Shown: positions 39,901 through 54,900 of the stretch, piece after piece
Layout: the number at the start of each line of letters is the position of its first letter
How positions within the stretch are numbered: position 1 is the first letter of the stretch
Assembly (NCBI GenBank): GCA_025490895.1
Contig: JALPQI010001753.1
Coordinates: 56,281-120,280 of the forward strand
Direction: 5' to 3'
DNA: 64,000 bases
From: Thaumatotibia leucotreta
Taxonomy: Eukaryota > Arthropoda > Insecta > Lepidoptera > Tortricidae
The notes under the pieces: model-generated
What the model was told of the DNA's origin: nothing
Seen by the model: only the letters and a program-made list of their open reading frames with translations
Database searches by the model: none
Program-made: the position numbers and the translations under genes

Positions 39901-42900
39901 ATAGTTAGACGTTTACTAGACGCTCGCAGTCGTAAGAAGACTCATTAATAGTTAGACGTTTACTAGACGCTCGCAGTTGTAAGAAGACTCATTAATAGTT
40001 AGACATTTACTAGACGCTCGCAGTCGTAACCTGCATAATAACACTTCGCTAGCGATGAACATGAGAGCAGGTATTAAGAGTGACATTGAAGCGCAGCTCC
40101 TAAACCGTTCAATTACACCTATTGTACGTTGTTCTATGAGTACATGAGAGATAGGAACTTCAGATTCATCGCTGAGCAGGTATAAAGACACTACTAAAAA
40201 TGATTTTTAAAGAATAGTGTCGATTAGACACCACTCCGTTTAATTGGCTGCTGGCGGAGCTAGAATACTCCTCGCTGCTAGACTCAGCATCGTCGTGCAA
40301 CAACGAGTTAGAGCGCATGTCGCTGGTGGCCGCCTTCGCCGTCAGCGCCTACGCCGCCTCCGCGCACCGCGCCGCCTCCAAGCCGTTCAACCCGCTGCTG
40401 GCCGAGACCTACGAGTATGTGGGGGATAGGGACTTCAGGTTCATCGCTGAGCAGGTAATAAACCCCGTCATTTGTTGACACTGTTTCTTGTAGCAGAGTT
40501 CCTACCACGAGCCAGGATCAGGTACGAAAACACCGCTTAAGACTTATGCCCGCTTTCCACTGTAAGCAAAGACTAATTAATAGTTAGACGTTTACTAGAC
40601 GCTCGCAGTCGTAAGCTGCATAATAACACTTCGCTAGCGGTGAACATGAGAGCGGATATTAAGAGTGACATTGGAAGAATGGGAAATATCGTACAGGTGT
40701 AGTGAGAAATTACTTGCCTTCGGAAACATTCGTAAACACATGCTGTTTCAGGCAGTGTCACCGAGTCTGACTGAAGTAGCATGACAGCTATTACTGTCAG
40801 ACTCAGTGAGATAGACTGAAACAGCATGACGTTGACGAACGTTTCCGAAGGCAAGTCATTTCTCACTACATCTGTAGTCGTAGGCGCCGCTTCTAAACCG
40901 TTCAATTACTCCTATTGTACGTTGTTCTCCTATGAGTACATGAGAGATAGGGACTTCAGATTCATCGCTGAGCAGGTATAAAAGGAGCATTCCATGAAAA
41001 CATGTCGTAAGCGACACCGTCTTTTCAATACTTTTGAAAAATTAAATCAGTAAGCTGAGTTACTGCATAATAATAACATATCAAGGCTTTAAGATTGACA
41101 GTGTTTCCTAACAGCTAGCATATTTTATTAGGGTAGCTACCATAGTGAGTCGTAAGCGACAAAAAGTAGATGTTTTCATGGAATGCTCCAAAAACACTAC
41201 TAAAAATGATATTTAAAGAATAGTGTCGATTAGGCACCACTCCGTTTAATTGGCTGCTGGCGGAGCTAGAATACTCCTCGCTGCTAGAGTCAGCATCGTC
41301 GTGCAACAACGAGTTAGAGCGCATGTCGCTGGTGGCCGCCTTCGCCGTCAGCGCCTACGCCGCCTCCGCGCACCGCGCCGCCTCCAAGCCGTTCAACCCG
41401 CTGCTGGCCGAGACCTACGAGTATGTGGGGGATAGGGACTTCAGGTTCATCGCTGAGCAGGTAATAAACCCCGTCATTTGTTGACACTGTTTCTTGTAGC
41501 AGAGTTCCTACCACGAGCCAGGATCAGGTACGAAAACACCGCTTAAGACTGCCCGCCTTCCACTGTAAGCAAAGACTTATTAATAGTTAGACGTTTACTA
41601 GACGCTCGCAGTCGTAAGAAGACTCATTAATAGTTAGACGATTACTAGACGCTCGCAGTCGTAAGAAGACTCATTAATAGTTAGACGTTTACTAGACGCT
41701 CGCAGTCGTAAGAAGACTCATTAATAGTTAGACGTTTACTAGACGCTCGCAGTCGTAAGAAGACTCATTAATAGTTAGACGTTTACTAGACGCTCGCAGT
41801 CGTAAGCTGCATAATAACACTTCGCTAGCGATGAACATGAGAGCGGGTATTAAGAGTGACTTTGAAGCGCAGCTCCTAAACTGTTCAATTACACCTATTG
41901 TACGTTGTTCTCCTATGAGTACCTACATGAGAGTTAGGGACTTCAGATTCATCGCTGAGCAGGTATAAAAACACTACTAAAAATTATATTTTCATCACAC
42001 TTGCTGTCTAAGCGCGCCATTGCTTGCGCGCGTAGCGGGAGTAATAGAAAAGTGAAGTTCCCTAGGGAGTAGTAGAAATGTCAGTACGTCATTTAGTAAT
42101 ATTATGTCTTAAAACTTATTTTTTGTCGGCAAGTGTGATGAAAAACATTGTATGCATCACGGTCGGTAAGCGGAATACTAACTCGAGTCATAAAAGCCCT
42201 CTGCCTAACGGCGTCGGGCTTCTAACACTCTCGTTGGTAGTTCCGTACTTACCTTCCTTGATGCACAATGTACTATTAAAGAATGGTGTCGATTAGGCAC
42301 CACTCCGTTTAATTGGCTGCTGGCGGAGCTAGAATACTCCTCGCTGCTAGACTCAGCATCGTCGTGCAACAACGAGTTAGAGCGCATGTCGCTGGTGGCC
42401 GCCTTCGCCGTCAGCGCCTACGCCGCCTCCGCGCACCGCGCCGCCTCCAAGCCGTTCAACCCGCTGCTGGCCGAGACCTACGAGTATGTGGGGGATAGGG
42501 ACTTCAGGTTCATCGCTGAGCAGGTAATAAACCCCGTCATTTGTTGACACTGTTTCTTGTAGCAGACTTCCTACCGCGAGCCAGGATCAGGTACGAAAAT
42601 ACCGCTTAAGACTTATGCCCGCCTTCCACTGTAAGCAAAGACTCATTAATAGTTAGACGTTTACTAGACGCTCGCAGTCGTAAGAAGACGCATTAATAGT
42701 TAGACGTTTACTAGACGCTCTCAGTCGTAAGAAGACTCATTAATAGTTAGACGTTTACTAGACGCTCGCAGTCGTAAGAAGACTCATTAATAGTTAGACG
42801 TTTACTAGACGCTCGCAGTCGTAAGCTGCATAATAACGCTTCGCTAGCGATGCACATGAGAGCGGGTATTAAGAGTGACATTGAAAGTATGGGAAACATC

Positions 42901-45900
42901 GTGGTGCCAAATAGGCGCCGCTCCTAAACCGTTTAATTACACCTATTGTACGTTGTTCTCCTATGAGTACATGAGAGATAGTGACTTCATATTCATCGCT
43001 GAGCACGTATAAAAACACTACTAAAAATGATATTTAAAGAATAGTGTCGATTAGGCACCACTCCGTTTAATTGGCTGCTGGCGGAGCTAGAATACTCCTC
43101 GCTGCTAGACTCAGCATCGTCGTGCAACAACGAGTTAGAGCGCATGTCGCTGGTGGCCGCCTTCGCCGTCAGCGCCTACGCCGCCTCCGCGCACCGCGCC
43201 GCCTCCAAGCCGTTCAACCCGCTGCTGGCCGAGACCTACGAGTATGTGGGGGATAGGGACTTCAGGTTCATCGCTGAGCAGGTAATAAACCCCGTCATTT
43301 GTTGACACTGTTTCTTGTAGCAGAGTTCCTACCACGAGCCAGGATCAGGTACGAAAACACCGCTTAAGACTGCCCGCCTTCCACTGTAAGCAAAGACTCA
43401 ATAATAGTTAGACGTTTACTAGACGCTCGCAGTCGTAAGAAGACTCATTAATAGTTTGACGTTTACTAGACGCTCGCAGTCGTAAGAAGACTCATTAATA
43501 GTTAGACGTTTACTAGACGCTCGCAGTCGTAAGAAGACTCATTAATAGTTAGACGTTCACTAGACGCTCGCAGTCGTAAGAAGACTCATTAATAGTTAGA
43601 CGTTTACTAGACACTCGCAGTCGTAAGAAGACTCATTAATAGTTAGACGTTTACTAGACGCTCGCAGTCGTAAGAAGACTCATTAATAGTTAGACGTTTA
43701 CTAGACGCTCGCAATCATAAGCTGCATAATAACACTTCGCTAGCGATGAACATGAGAGCGGGTATTAAGAGTGAAATTGAAAGAATGGGAAACATCGTGG
43801 TGCCAAATAGAGAGTTTACTAGACGCTCGCAGTCGTAAGCTGCATAAAAACACTTCGCTAGCGATGAACATGAAAGCGGGTATGAAGAGTGACATTGAAA
43901 GAATGGGAAAGATCGTGGTTCTAATAGACGCCGCTCCTAAACCGTTCAATTACACCTATTGTACGTTGTTCTCCTATGAGTACATGAGAGATAGTGACTT
44001 CAGATTCATCGCTGAGCAGGTATAAAAACACTACTAAAAATGATAATTAAAGAGTGTCGATTAGGCACCACTCCGTTTAATTGGCTGCTGGCGGAGCTAG
44101 AATACTCCTCGCTGCTAGACTCAGCATCGTCGTGCAACAACGAGTTAGAGCGCATGTCGCTGGTGGCCGCCTTCGCCGTCAGCGCCTACGCCGCCTCCGC
44201 GCACCGCGCCGCCTCCAAGCCGTTCAACCCGCTGCTGGCCGAGACCTACGAGTATGTGGGGGATAGGGACTTCAGGTTCATCGCTGAGCAGGTAATAAAC
44301 CCCGTCATTTGTTGACACTGTTTCTTGTAGCAGAGTTCCTACCACGAGCCAGGATCAGGTACGAAAACACCGCTTAAGACTGCCCGCCTTCCACTGTTAG
44401 CAAAGACTCATTAATAGTTAGACGTTTACTAGACGCTCGCAGTCGTAAGAAGACTCATTAATAGTTAGACGTTTACTAGACGCGCGCAGTCGTAAGAAGA
44501 CTCATTAATAGTTAGACGTTTACTAGACGCTCGCAGTCATAAGAAGACTCATTAATAGTTAGACGTTTACTAGACGCTCGCAGTCGTAAGCTGCATAATA
44601 ACACTTCGCTAGCGATGAACATGAGAGCGGGTATGAAGAGTGACATTGAAAGAATGGGAAAGATCGTGGTTCTAATAGACGCCGCTCCTAAACCGTTCAT
44701 TGTACGTTGTTCTCCTATGAGTACATGAGAGATAGGGACTTCAGATTCATCGCTGAGCGCGTATAAACACACTACTAAAAATGATATTTAAAGAATAGTG
44801 TCGATTAGGCACCACTCCGTTTAATTGGCTGCTGGCGGAGCTAGAATACTCCTCGCTGCTAGAGTCAGCATCGTCGTGCAACAACGAGTTAGAGCGCATG
44901 TCGCTGGTGGCCGCCTTCGCCGTCAGCGCCTACGCCGCCTCCGCGCACCGCGCCGCCTCCAAGCCGTTCAACCCGCTGCTGGCCGAGACCTACGAGTATG
45001 TGGGGGATAGGGACTTCAGGTTCATCGCTGAGCAGGTAATAAACCCCGTCATTTGTTGACACTGTTTCTTGTAGCAGAGTTCCTACCACGAGCCAGGATC
45101 AGGTACGAAAACACCGCTTAAGACTGCCCGCCTTCCACTGTAAGCAAAAGACTCATTAATAGTTAGACGTTTACTAGACGCTCGCAGTCGTAAGAAGACT
45201 CATTAATAGTTAGACGTTTACTAGCCGTTCGCAGTCGTAAGAAGACTCATTAATAGTTAGACGTTTACTAGACGCTCGCAGTCGTAAGAAGACTCATTAA
45301 TAGTTAGACGTTTACTAGACGCTCGCAGTCGTAAGCCGCATAATAACACTTCGCTAGCGATGAACATGAGAGCGGGTATTAAGAGTGACATTGAATCATC
45401 GTGGTGCCAAATAGGCGCCGCTCCTAAACCGTTAAATTACACCTATTATACGTTGTTCTCCTATGAGTACATGAGAGATAGTGACTTCAGATTCATCGCT
45501 GAGCAGGTATAAAAACACTACTAAAAATGATTTTTAAAGAATGGTGTCGATTAGGCACCACTCCGTTTAATTGGCTGCTGGCGGAGCTAGAATACTCCTC
45601 GCTGCTAGACTCAGCATCGTCGTGCAACAACGAGTTAGAGCGCATGTCGCTGGTGGCCGCCTTCGCCGTCAGCGCCTACGCCGCCTCCGCGCACCGCGCC
45701 GCCTCCAAGCCGTTCAACCCGCTGCTGGCCGAGACCTACGAGTATGTGGGGGATAGGGACTTCAGGTTCATCGCTGAGCAGGTAATAAACCCCGTCATTT
45801 GTTGACACTGTTTCTTGTAGCAGAGTTCCTACCACGAGCCAGGATCAGGTACGAAAACACCGCTTAAGACTTATGCCCGCCTTCCACTGTAAGCAAAGAC

Positions 45901-48900
45901 TCTTTAATAGTTAGACGTTTACTAGACGCTCGCAGTCGTAAAAAGACTCATTAATAGTTAGACGTTTACTAGACGCTCGCAGTCGTAAGAAGACTCATTA
46001 ATAGTTAGACGTTTACTAGACGCTCGCAGTCGTAAGAAGACTCATTAATAGTTGGACGTTTACTAGACGCTCGCAGTCGTAAGAAGACTCATTAATAGTT
46101 AGACGTTTACTAGACGCTCGCAGTCGTAAGAAGACTCATTAATAGTTAGACGTTTACTCGACGCTCGCAGTCGTAAGCTGCATAATAACACTTCGCTAGC
46201 GATGAACATGAGAGCGAATATTAAGAGTGACATTGAAAGAATGGGAAAGATCGTAGTCGTAGGCGCCGCTCCAAAAACCGTTCAATTACACCTATTGTAC
46301 GTTGTTCTCCTATGAGTACATGAGAGATACGGACTTCAGATTCATCGCTGACCAGGTATAAAAACACTACTAAAAATTATATTTTCATCACACTTGCTGT
46401 CTAAGCGCGCCATTGCTTGCGCGCGTAGCGGGAGTAATAGAAAAGTGAAGTTCCCTAGGGAGTAGTAGAAATGTCAGTACGTCATTTAGTAATATTATGT
46501 CTTAAAACTTATTTTTTGTCGGCAAGTGTGATGAAAAACATTGTATGCATCACGGTCGGTAAGCGGAATACTAACTCGAGTCATAAAAGCCCTCCGCCTA
46601 ACGGCGTCGGGCTTCTAACACTCTCGTTGGTAATTTCGTACTTACCTTCCTTGATGCACAATATACTATTAAAGAATGGTGTAGATTAGACACCACTCCG
46701 TTTAATTGGCTGCTGGCGGAGCTAGAATACTCCTCGCTGCTAGAGTCAGCATCGTCGTGCAACAACGAGTTAGAGCGCATGTCGCTGGTGGCCGCCTTCG
46801 CCGTCAGCGCCTACGCCGCCTCCGCGCACCGCGCCGCCTCCAAGCCGTTCAACCCGCTGCTGGCCGAGACCTACGAGTATGTGGGGGATAGGGACTTCAG
46901 GTTCATCGCTGAGCAGGTAATAAACCCCGTCATTTGTTGACACTGTTTCTTGTAGCAGAGTTCCTACCACGAGCCAGGATCAGGTACGAAAACACCGCTT
47001 AAGACTGCCCGCCTTCCACTGTAAGCAAAGACTCATTAATAGTTAGACGTTTACTAGACGCTCGCAGTCGTAAGCTGCATAATAACACTTCGCTAGCGAT
47101 GAACATGAGAGCGGGTATTAAGAGTGACTTTGAAGCGCAGCTCCTAAACTGTTCAATTACACCTATTGTACGTTGTTCTCCTATGAGTACCTACATGAGA
47201 GATAGGAACTTCAGATTCATCGCTGAGCAGGTATAAAAACACTACTAAAAATTATATTTTCATCACACTTGCTGTCTAAGCGCGCCATTGCTTGCGTGCG
47301 TAGCGGGAGTAATAGAAAAGTGAAATTCCCTAGGGAGTAATAGAAATGTCAGTATGTCATTTAGTAATATTATGTCTTAAAACTTATTTTTTGTCGGCAA
47401 GTGTGATGAAAAACATTGTATGCATCACGGTCGGTAAGCGCAATACTAAATCGAGTCATAAAAGCCCTCCGCCTAACGGCGTCGGGCTTCTAACACTCTC
47501 GTTGGTAGTTCCGTACTTACCTCCCTTGATGCACAATGTACTATTAAAGAATGGTGTCGATTAGGCACCACTCCGTTTAATTGGCTGCTGGCGGAGCTAG
47601 AATACTCCTCGCTGCTAGACTCAGCATCGTCGTGCAACAACGAGTTAGAGCGCATGTCGCTGGTGGCCGCCTTCGCCGTCAGCGCCTACGCCGCCTCCGC
47701 GCACCGCGCCGCCTCCAAGCCGTTCAACCCGCTGCTGGCCGAGACCTACGAGTATGTGGGGGATAGGGACTTCAGGTTCATCGCTGAGCAGGTAATAAAC
47801 CCCGTCATTTGTTGACACTGTTTCTTGTAGCAGAGTTCCTACCACGAGCCAGGATCAGGTACGAAAACACCGCTTAAGACTTATGCCCGCCTTCCACTGT
47901 AAGCAAAGACTCATTAATAGTTAGACGTTTACTAGACGCTCGCAGTCGTAAGAAGACTCATTAATAGACGTTTACTAGACGCTCGCAGTCGTAAGAAGAC
48001 TCATTAATAGTTAGACGTTTACTAGACGCTCGCAGTCGTAAGAAGACTCATTAATAGTTAGACGTTTACTAGACGCTCGCAGTCGTAAGCTGCATAATAA
48101 CACTTCGCTAGCGATGAACATGAGAGCGGATATTAAGAGTGACATTGAAAGAATGGGAAAGATCGTAATCGTAGGCGCCGCTCCAAAAACCGTTCAATTA
48201 CACCTATTGTACGTTGTTCTCCTATGAGTACATGAGAGATAGGGACTTCAGATTCATCGCTGAGCAGGTATAAAAACACTACTAAAAATTATATTTTCAT
48301 CACACTTGCTGTCTAAGCGCGCCATTACTTGCGTGCGTAGCGGGAGTAATAGAAAAGTGAAATTCCCTAGGGAGTAATAGAAATGTCAGTACGTCATTTA
48401 GTAATATTATGTCTTAAAACTTATTTTTTGTCGGCAAGTGTGATGAAAAACATTGTATGCATCACGGTCGGTAAGCGGAATACTAACTCGAGTCTTCTAA
48501 CACTCTCGTTGTTAATTCCGTACTTACCTTCCTTGATGCACAATGTACTATTAAAGAATGGTGTCGATTAGGCACCACTCCGTTTAATTGGCTGCTGGCG
48601 GAGCTAGAATACTCCTCGCTGCTAGACTCAGCATCGTCGTGCAACAACGAGTTAGAGCGCATGTCGCTGGTGGCCGCCTTCGCCGTCAGCGCCTACGCCG
48701 CCTCCGCGCACCGCGCCGCCTCCAAGCCGTTCAACCCGCTGCTGGCCGAGACCTACGAGTATGTGGGGGATAGGGACTTCAGGTTCATCGCTGAGCAGGT
48801 AATAAACCCCGTCATTTGTTGACACTGTTTCTTGTAGCAGAGTTCCTACCACGAGCCAGGATCAGGTACGATAACACCGCTTAAGACTTGTGCCCGCTTT

Positions 48901-51900
48901 TCACTGTAAGCAAAGACTCATTGATAGTTAGACGTTTACTAGACGCTCGCAGTCGTAAGCTGCATTATAACACTTCGCTAGCGATGAACATGAGAGCGGG
49001 TATTAAGAGTGACATTGAATCATCGTGGTGCCAAATAGGCGCCGCTCCTAAACCGTTCAATTACACCTATTGTACGTTATTCTCCTATGAGTACATGAGA
49101 GATAGGAACTTCAGATTCATCGCTGAGCAGGTATAAAAACACTACTAAAAATTATATTTTCATCACACTTGCTGTCTAAGCGCGCCATTGCTTGCGTGCG
49201 TAGCGGGAGTAATAGAAAAGTGAAATTCCCTAGGGAGTAATAGAAATGTACGTCATTTAGTAATATTATGTCTTAATAGTACATTGTTTGATGCATACAA
49301 TGTTTTTCATCACACTTGCCAACCAAATAATAAGTTTTAAGACATTATATTATTAAATGACGTACTGAAATTTCTATTACTCCTTAGGGAATTTCGCTTT
49401 TCTATTACTCCCGCTACGCGCGCAAGCAATGGCGCGCTTAGACAGCAAGTGTGATGAAAAACTAATTTTTTGTCGGCAAGTGTGATGAAAAACATTGTAT
49501 GCATCACGGTCGGTAAGCGGAATACTAACTCGAGTCATAAAAGCTTCTAACTTCTAACACTCTCCCTGGTGATTCCGTACTTACCTCCCTTGATGCACTA
49601 CTATTAAAGAATGGTGTAGATTAGGCACCACTCCGTTTAATTGGCTGCTGGCGGAGCTAGAATACTCCTCGCTGCTAGACTCAGCATCGTCGTGCAACAA
49701 CGAGTTAGAGCGCATGTCGCTGGTGGCCGCCTTCGCCGTCAGCGCCTACGCCGCCTCCGCGCACCGCGCCGCCTCCAAGCCGTTCAACCCGCTGCTGGCC
49801 GAGACCTACGAGTATGTGGGGGATAGGGACTTCAGGTTCATCGCTGAGCAGGTAATAAACCCCGTCATTTGTTGACACTGTTTCTTGTAGCAGAGTTCCT
49901 ACCACGAGCCAGGATCAGGTACGAAAACACCGCTTAAGACTGCCCGCCTTCCACTGTAAGCAAAGACTCATTAATAGTTAGACGTTTACTAGACGCTCGC
50001 AGTCGTAAGAAGACTCATTAATAAACGTTTACTAGACGCTCGCAGTTGTAAGAAGACTCATTAATAGTTAGACGTTTACTAGACGCTCGCAGTCTTAAGA
50101 AGACTCATTAATAGTTAGACGTTTACTAGACGCTCGCAGTCGTAAGAAGACTCATTAATAGTTAGACGTTTACTAGACGCTCGCAGTCGTAAGAAGACTC
50201 ATTAATAGTTAGACGTTTACTAGACGCTCGCAGTCGTAAGCTGCATAATAACACTTCGCTAGCGATGAACATGAGAGCGAATATTAAGAGTGACATTGAA
50301 AGAATGGGAAAGATCGTAGTCGTAGGCGCCGCTCCAAAAACCGTTCAATTACACCTATTGTACGTTGTTCTCCTATAAGTACATGAGAGATAGGGACTTC
50401 AGATTCATCGCTGAGCAGGTATAAAAACACTACTAAAAATGATATTTAAAGAATAGTGTCGATTAGGCACCACTCCGTTTAATTGTCTGCTGGCGGAGCT
50501 AGAATACTCCTCGCTGCTAGACTCAGCATCGTCGTGCAACAACGAGTTAGAGCGCATGTCGCTGGTGGCCGCCTTCGCCGTCAGCGCCTACGCCGCCTCC
50601 GCGCACCGCGCCGCCTCCAAGCCGTTCAACCCGCTGCTGGCCGAGACCTACGAGTATGTGGGGGATAGGGACTTCAGGTTCATCGCTGAGCAGGTAATAA
50701 ACCCCGTCATTTGTTGACACTGTTTCTTGTAGCAGAGTTTCTACCACGAGCCAGGATCAGGTACGAAAACACCGCTTAAGACTGCCCGCCTTCCACTGTA
50801 AGCAAAGACTCATTAATAGTTAGTTTACTAGACGCTCGCAGTCGTAAGAAGACTCATTAATAGTTAGACGTTTACTAGACGCTCGCAGTCGTAAGAAGAC
50901 TCATTAATAGTTAGACGTTTACTAGACGCTCGCAGTCGTAAGAAGACTCATTAATAGTTAGACGTTTACTAGACGCTCGCAGTCGTAAGAAGACTCTTTA
51001 ATAATAATAATAATAATAACCCATGCCTCACTCATGGTTGGAAAGGGTCTTGGAGCTGTATAAAGTTAATGCAACTTTAAGATCCTTTCTCGGCGCTTGT
51101 ATGAGGCAGTGGACCACAGTCCTTCGTCAACCAGGAGGCGGGGATGGCCCCTCTGGCCCGCAGAACTTTATAAGGATCGAGCGAGGAATATTCCAGGGTG
51201 ACAGTCTGAGTCCCTTATGGTTCTGCCTAGCTCTGAATCCCCTCAGCACCCTGCTGAAGGATTCAGGACTAGGTTGCCGGCTTCGGAGAGAGGGTGAAGT
51301 CATTTCTCACCTTCTGTATATGGATGATCTCAAATTATTTGCGCCAAATAGCCAAGACTTGTTGGAACTACTGCGAACCACAGAAGTTTTCAGTAGTGCC
51401 ATCAATATGGAATTTGGTGTCGATAAGTGTGCGGTTATGCATGTGCAGCGGGGGAAAGTAGTAAATTCAACAAATTTACAGCTTTCTGAGACAATGTCGT
51501 TCAGATCTATCTCGGAAGCAGAAACCTATAAATACCTTGGTATGTCACAGTCTTTGGGTATTGAAGATATGGGAATTAGACAGGCGGTGAAGGAGCGCTT
51601 TTTCAGCCGGCTCACAAAAGTACTTAACAGTCTTTTGTCAGGAGGCAACAAAGTGCGCGCCTTCAACGCCTGGGTAATACCCATACTCACATACTCCTTT
51701 GGCATACTAAGGTGGACTCAGACCGAGCTGGACGCCCTGGATCGAAGGGTCCGTACACTGCTTACCACACATCGAATGCTACACCCGCGCTCATCAGTTA
51801 TGAGATTGTACATCGCGCGTAAATGTGGAGGCCGCGGCTTCTTAAATGCCAAAGACCTCCACAACCGCGAGGTGTACAATCTTAGAAGCTATTTTCTTAA

Positions 51901-54900
51901 CAATGAGTGCGGGATGCATCGTGATGTGGTGGCAGTAGACCGGAACCTCACGCCGCTCTCCTTGGCAAAAGAGAACTGGCGCAGACCTGTGGTACTAAGC
52001 ACCGAGGACCGGAGGGCGGTATGGAAGAGCAAGGAGCTACACGGGCGGTTCTACAAGGCCCTCACGGGACCTGACGTAGATCTGCTCGCGTCGGTGAACT
52101 GGCTACGATTCGGGGACCTCTTCGGAGAAACCGAGGGTTTTGCCTGTGCAATTGCTGACGAGGTTATCATGACGAATAACTACCGGAAATATATCCTGAA
52201 GGACGGTACGGTCGACATTTGTCGGGCATGCCGCCGTCCCGGTGAGTCACTCAGGCATATTATTTCCGGTTGTTCTCAGATTGTTAACACCGAGTACTTG
52301 CACAGACACAACCTCGTAGCCAGGATTATACACCAGCAGCTTGCTCTTCAATACGGCCTTGTGGGCTTCGAAGTGCCTTACTATAAGTACACACCTGCGG
52401 CAGTTCTCGAAAATGGTCGTGCCACGCTCTATTGGGATCGATCTATCATCACGGACAGGACTATTGTAGCCAATAAGCCTGATATCGTGCTGATAGATCG
52501 ATCCCAACGCCGGGCAATGCTCATCGACATCACCATCCCCCATGACGAGAACCTCGTGAAGGCCGAGAAGGACAAAGCCAGTAAGTACCTTGACTTGGCT
52601 CACGAGGTAACCGACATGTGGGAGGTTGATTCGGCGATCATTGTGCCGATAGTTGTTTCTGCGAATGGTCTCATAGCGAAGAGTCTCGATCAATACCTCA
52701 AGAGGCTCTCGCTAGGTGGTTGGATCAAGGGTCAGATACAGAAGGCGGTAATCCTGGACACGGCGCGCATAGTCCGGCGGTTCCTCTCCCTGTAGCCCTA
52801 ACCACCGGCAGCTTGGGCCCGCCCCGTTGCCGGCGGCACCCTAGTTTAGGTTTTTTATAAAGTGTTTATATTTTGTATTGTTTTTGTATGTTGTATTGTA
52901 TTTTAATTTTGTATTCATTTTATAAAAACCCTAAACTGAGATGAAAGTTAAATAAAGAGAATAATAATAATAATCCATTTATTTTCAGGCATCGAAGGCC
53001 CATAGATACATACCTTACAAACTAACATACATATTAACATAATCTAAGTTATTTTGGCGACATAACAGGAAGTCTCTGTTTCGTCGCCTGATCCGGCGTA
53101 GGATTTGGCAAACTCCCACGGAACCGCCGAAACACTACCCCCTTCGGCCAGAAGTCGGCGCTTGCGATGGTGTCCTGCAGCGACCGCGGCACGCGCACCA
53201 CAAACGAGCTGAAGTGCACGTAGTGGCGCGACCGCAGCTGGAACACCCTTAAGTCGAAGCGGGTCTTCTTGCGAATATATTCCACCACATCATTGGCCGT
53301 AGCGGAATAATGCAGGCGCGACACATAAAGCGCCTTGTTCGGAAGGGCAACACGCAGACCAGATGTATTATCCAAGTCCGCAGTGCCACACTGGCTCTTA
53401 CGAGGCACCTTGCGCGCCTTCTTCTTCTTCGTCACCGGCGTGAATCCCACTTCATCCACTCCGGCGCGAGAAAGGTCCTCAATGCGAGGAGCACTTTCCG
53501 GCACCTCAGAAGGTGCTTTGTTCCGACGTTTGTTAATAGTTAGACGTTTACTAGACGCTCGCAGTCGTAAGAAGACTCATTAATAGTTAGACGTTTACTA
53601 GACGCTCGCAGTCGTAAGAAGACTCATTAATAGTTAGACGTTTACTAGACGCTCGCAGTCGTAAGCTGCATAATACTTCGCTAGCGATGAACATGAGAGC
53701 GGATATTAAGAGTGACATTGAAAGAATGGGAAACATCGTGGTGCCAAATAGGCGCCGCTCCTAAACCGTTAAATTACACCTATTGTACGTTGTTCTCCTA
53801 TGAGTACATGAGAAATAGGGACTTCAGATTCATCGCTGAGCAGGTATAAAAACACTACTAAAAATGATATTTAAAGAGTGTCGATTAGGCACCACTCCGT
53901 TTAATTGGCTGCTGGCGGAGCTAGAATACTCCTCGCTGCTAGACTCAGCATCGTCGTGCAACAACGAGTTAGAGCGCATGTCGCTGGTGGCCGCCTTCGC
54001 CGTCAGCGCCTACGCCGCCTCCGCGCACCGCGCCGCCTCCAAGCCGTTCAACCCGCTGCTGGCCGAGACCTACGAGTATGTGGGGGATAGGGACTTCAGG
54101 TTCATCGCTGAGCAGGTAATAAACCCCGTCATTTGTTGACACTGTTTCTTGTAGCAGAGTTCCTACCACGAGCCAGGATCAGGTACGAAAACACCGCTTA
54201 AGACTGCCCGCCTTCCACTGTAAGCAAAGACTCATTAATAGTTAGACGCTTGCAGTCGTAAGAAGACTCATTAATAGTTAGACGTTTACTAGACGCTCGC
54301 AGTCGTAAGAAGACTCATTAATAGTTAGACGTTTACTAGACGCTCGCAGTCGTAAGAAGACTCATTAATAGTTAGACGTTTACTAGACGCTCGCAGTCGT
54401 AAGAAGACTCATTAATAGTTAGACGTTTGCTAGACGCTCGCAGTCGTAAGAAGACTCATTAATAGTTAGACGTTTACTAGACGCTCGCAGTCGTAAGAAG
54501 ACTCATTAAGTTAGACGTTTACTAGACGCTCGCAGTCTCGCACTAGAAGATCGTGGTGCCATATAGGCGCCGCTCCTAAACCGTTAAATTACACCTATTG
54601 TACGTTGTTCTCCTATGAGTACATGAGAGATAGGGACTTCAGATTCATCGCTGAGCAGGTATAAAAACACTACTAAAAATGATATTTAAAGAGTGTCGAT
54701 TAGGCACCACTCCGTTTAATTGTCTGCTGGCGGAGCTAGAATACTCCTCGCTGCTAGAGTCAGCATCGTCGTGCAACAACGAGTTAGAGCGCATGTCGCT
54801 GGTGGCCGCCTTCGCCGTCAGCGCCTACGCCGCCTCCGCGCACCGCGCCGCCTCCAAGCCGTTCAACCCGCTGCTGGCCGAGACCTACGAGTATGTGGGG

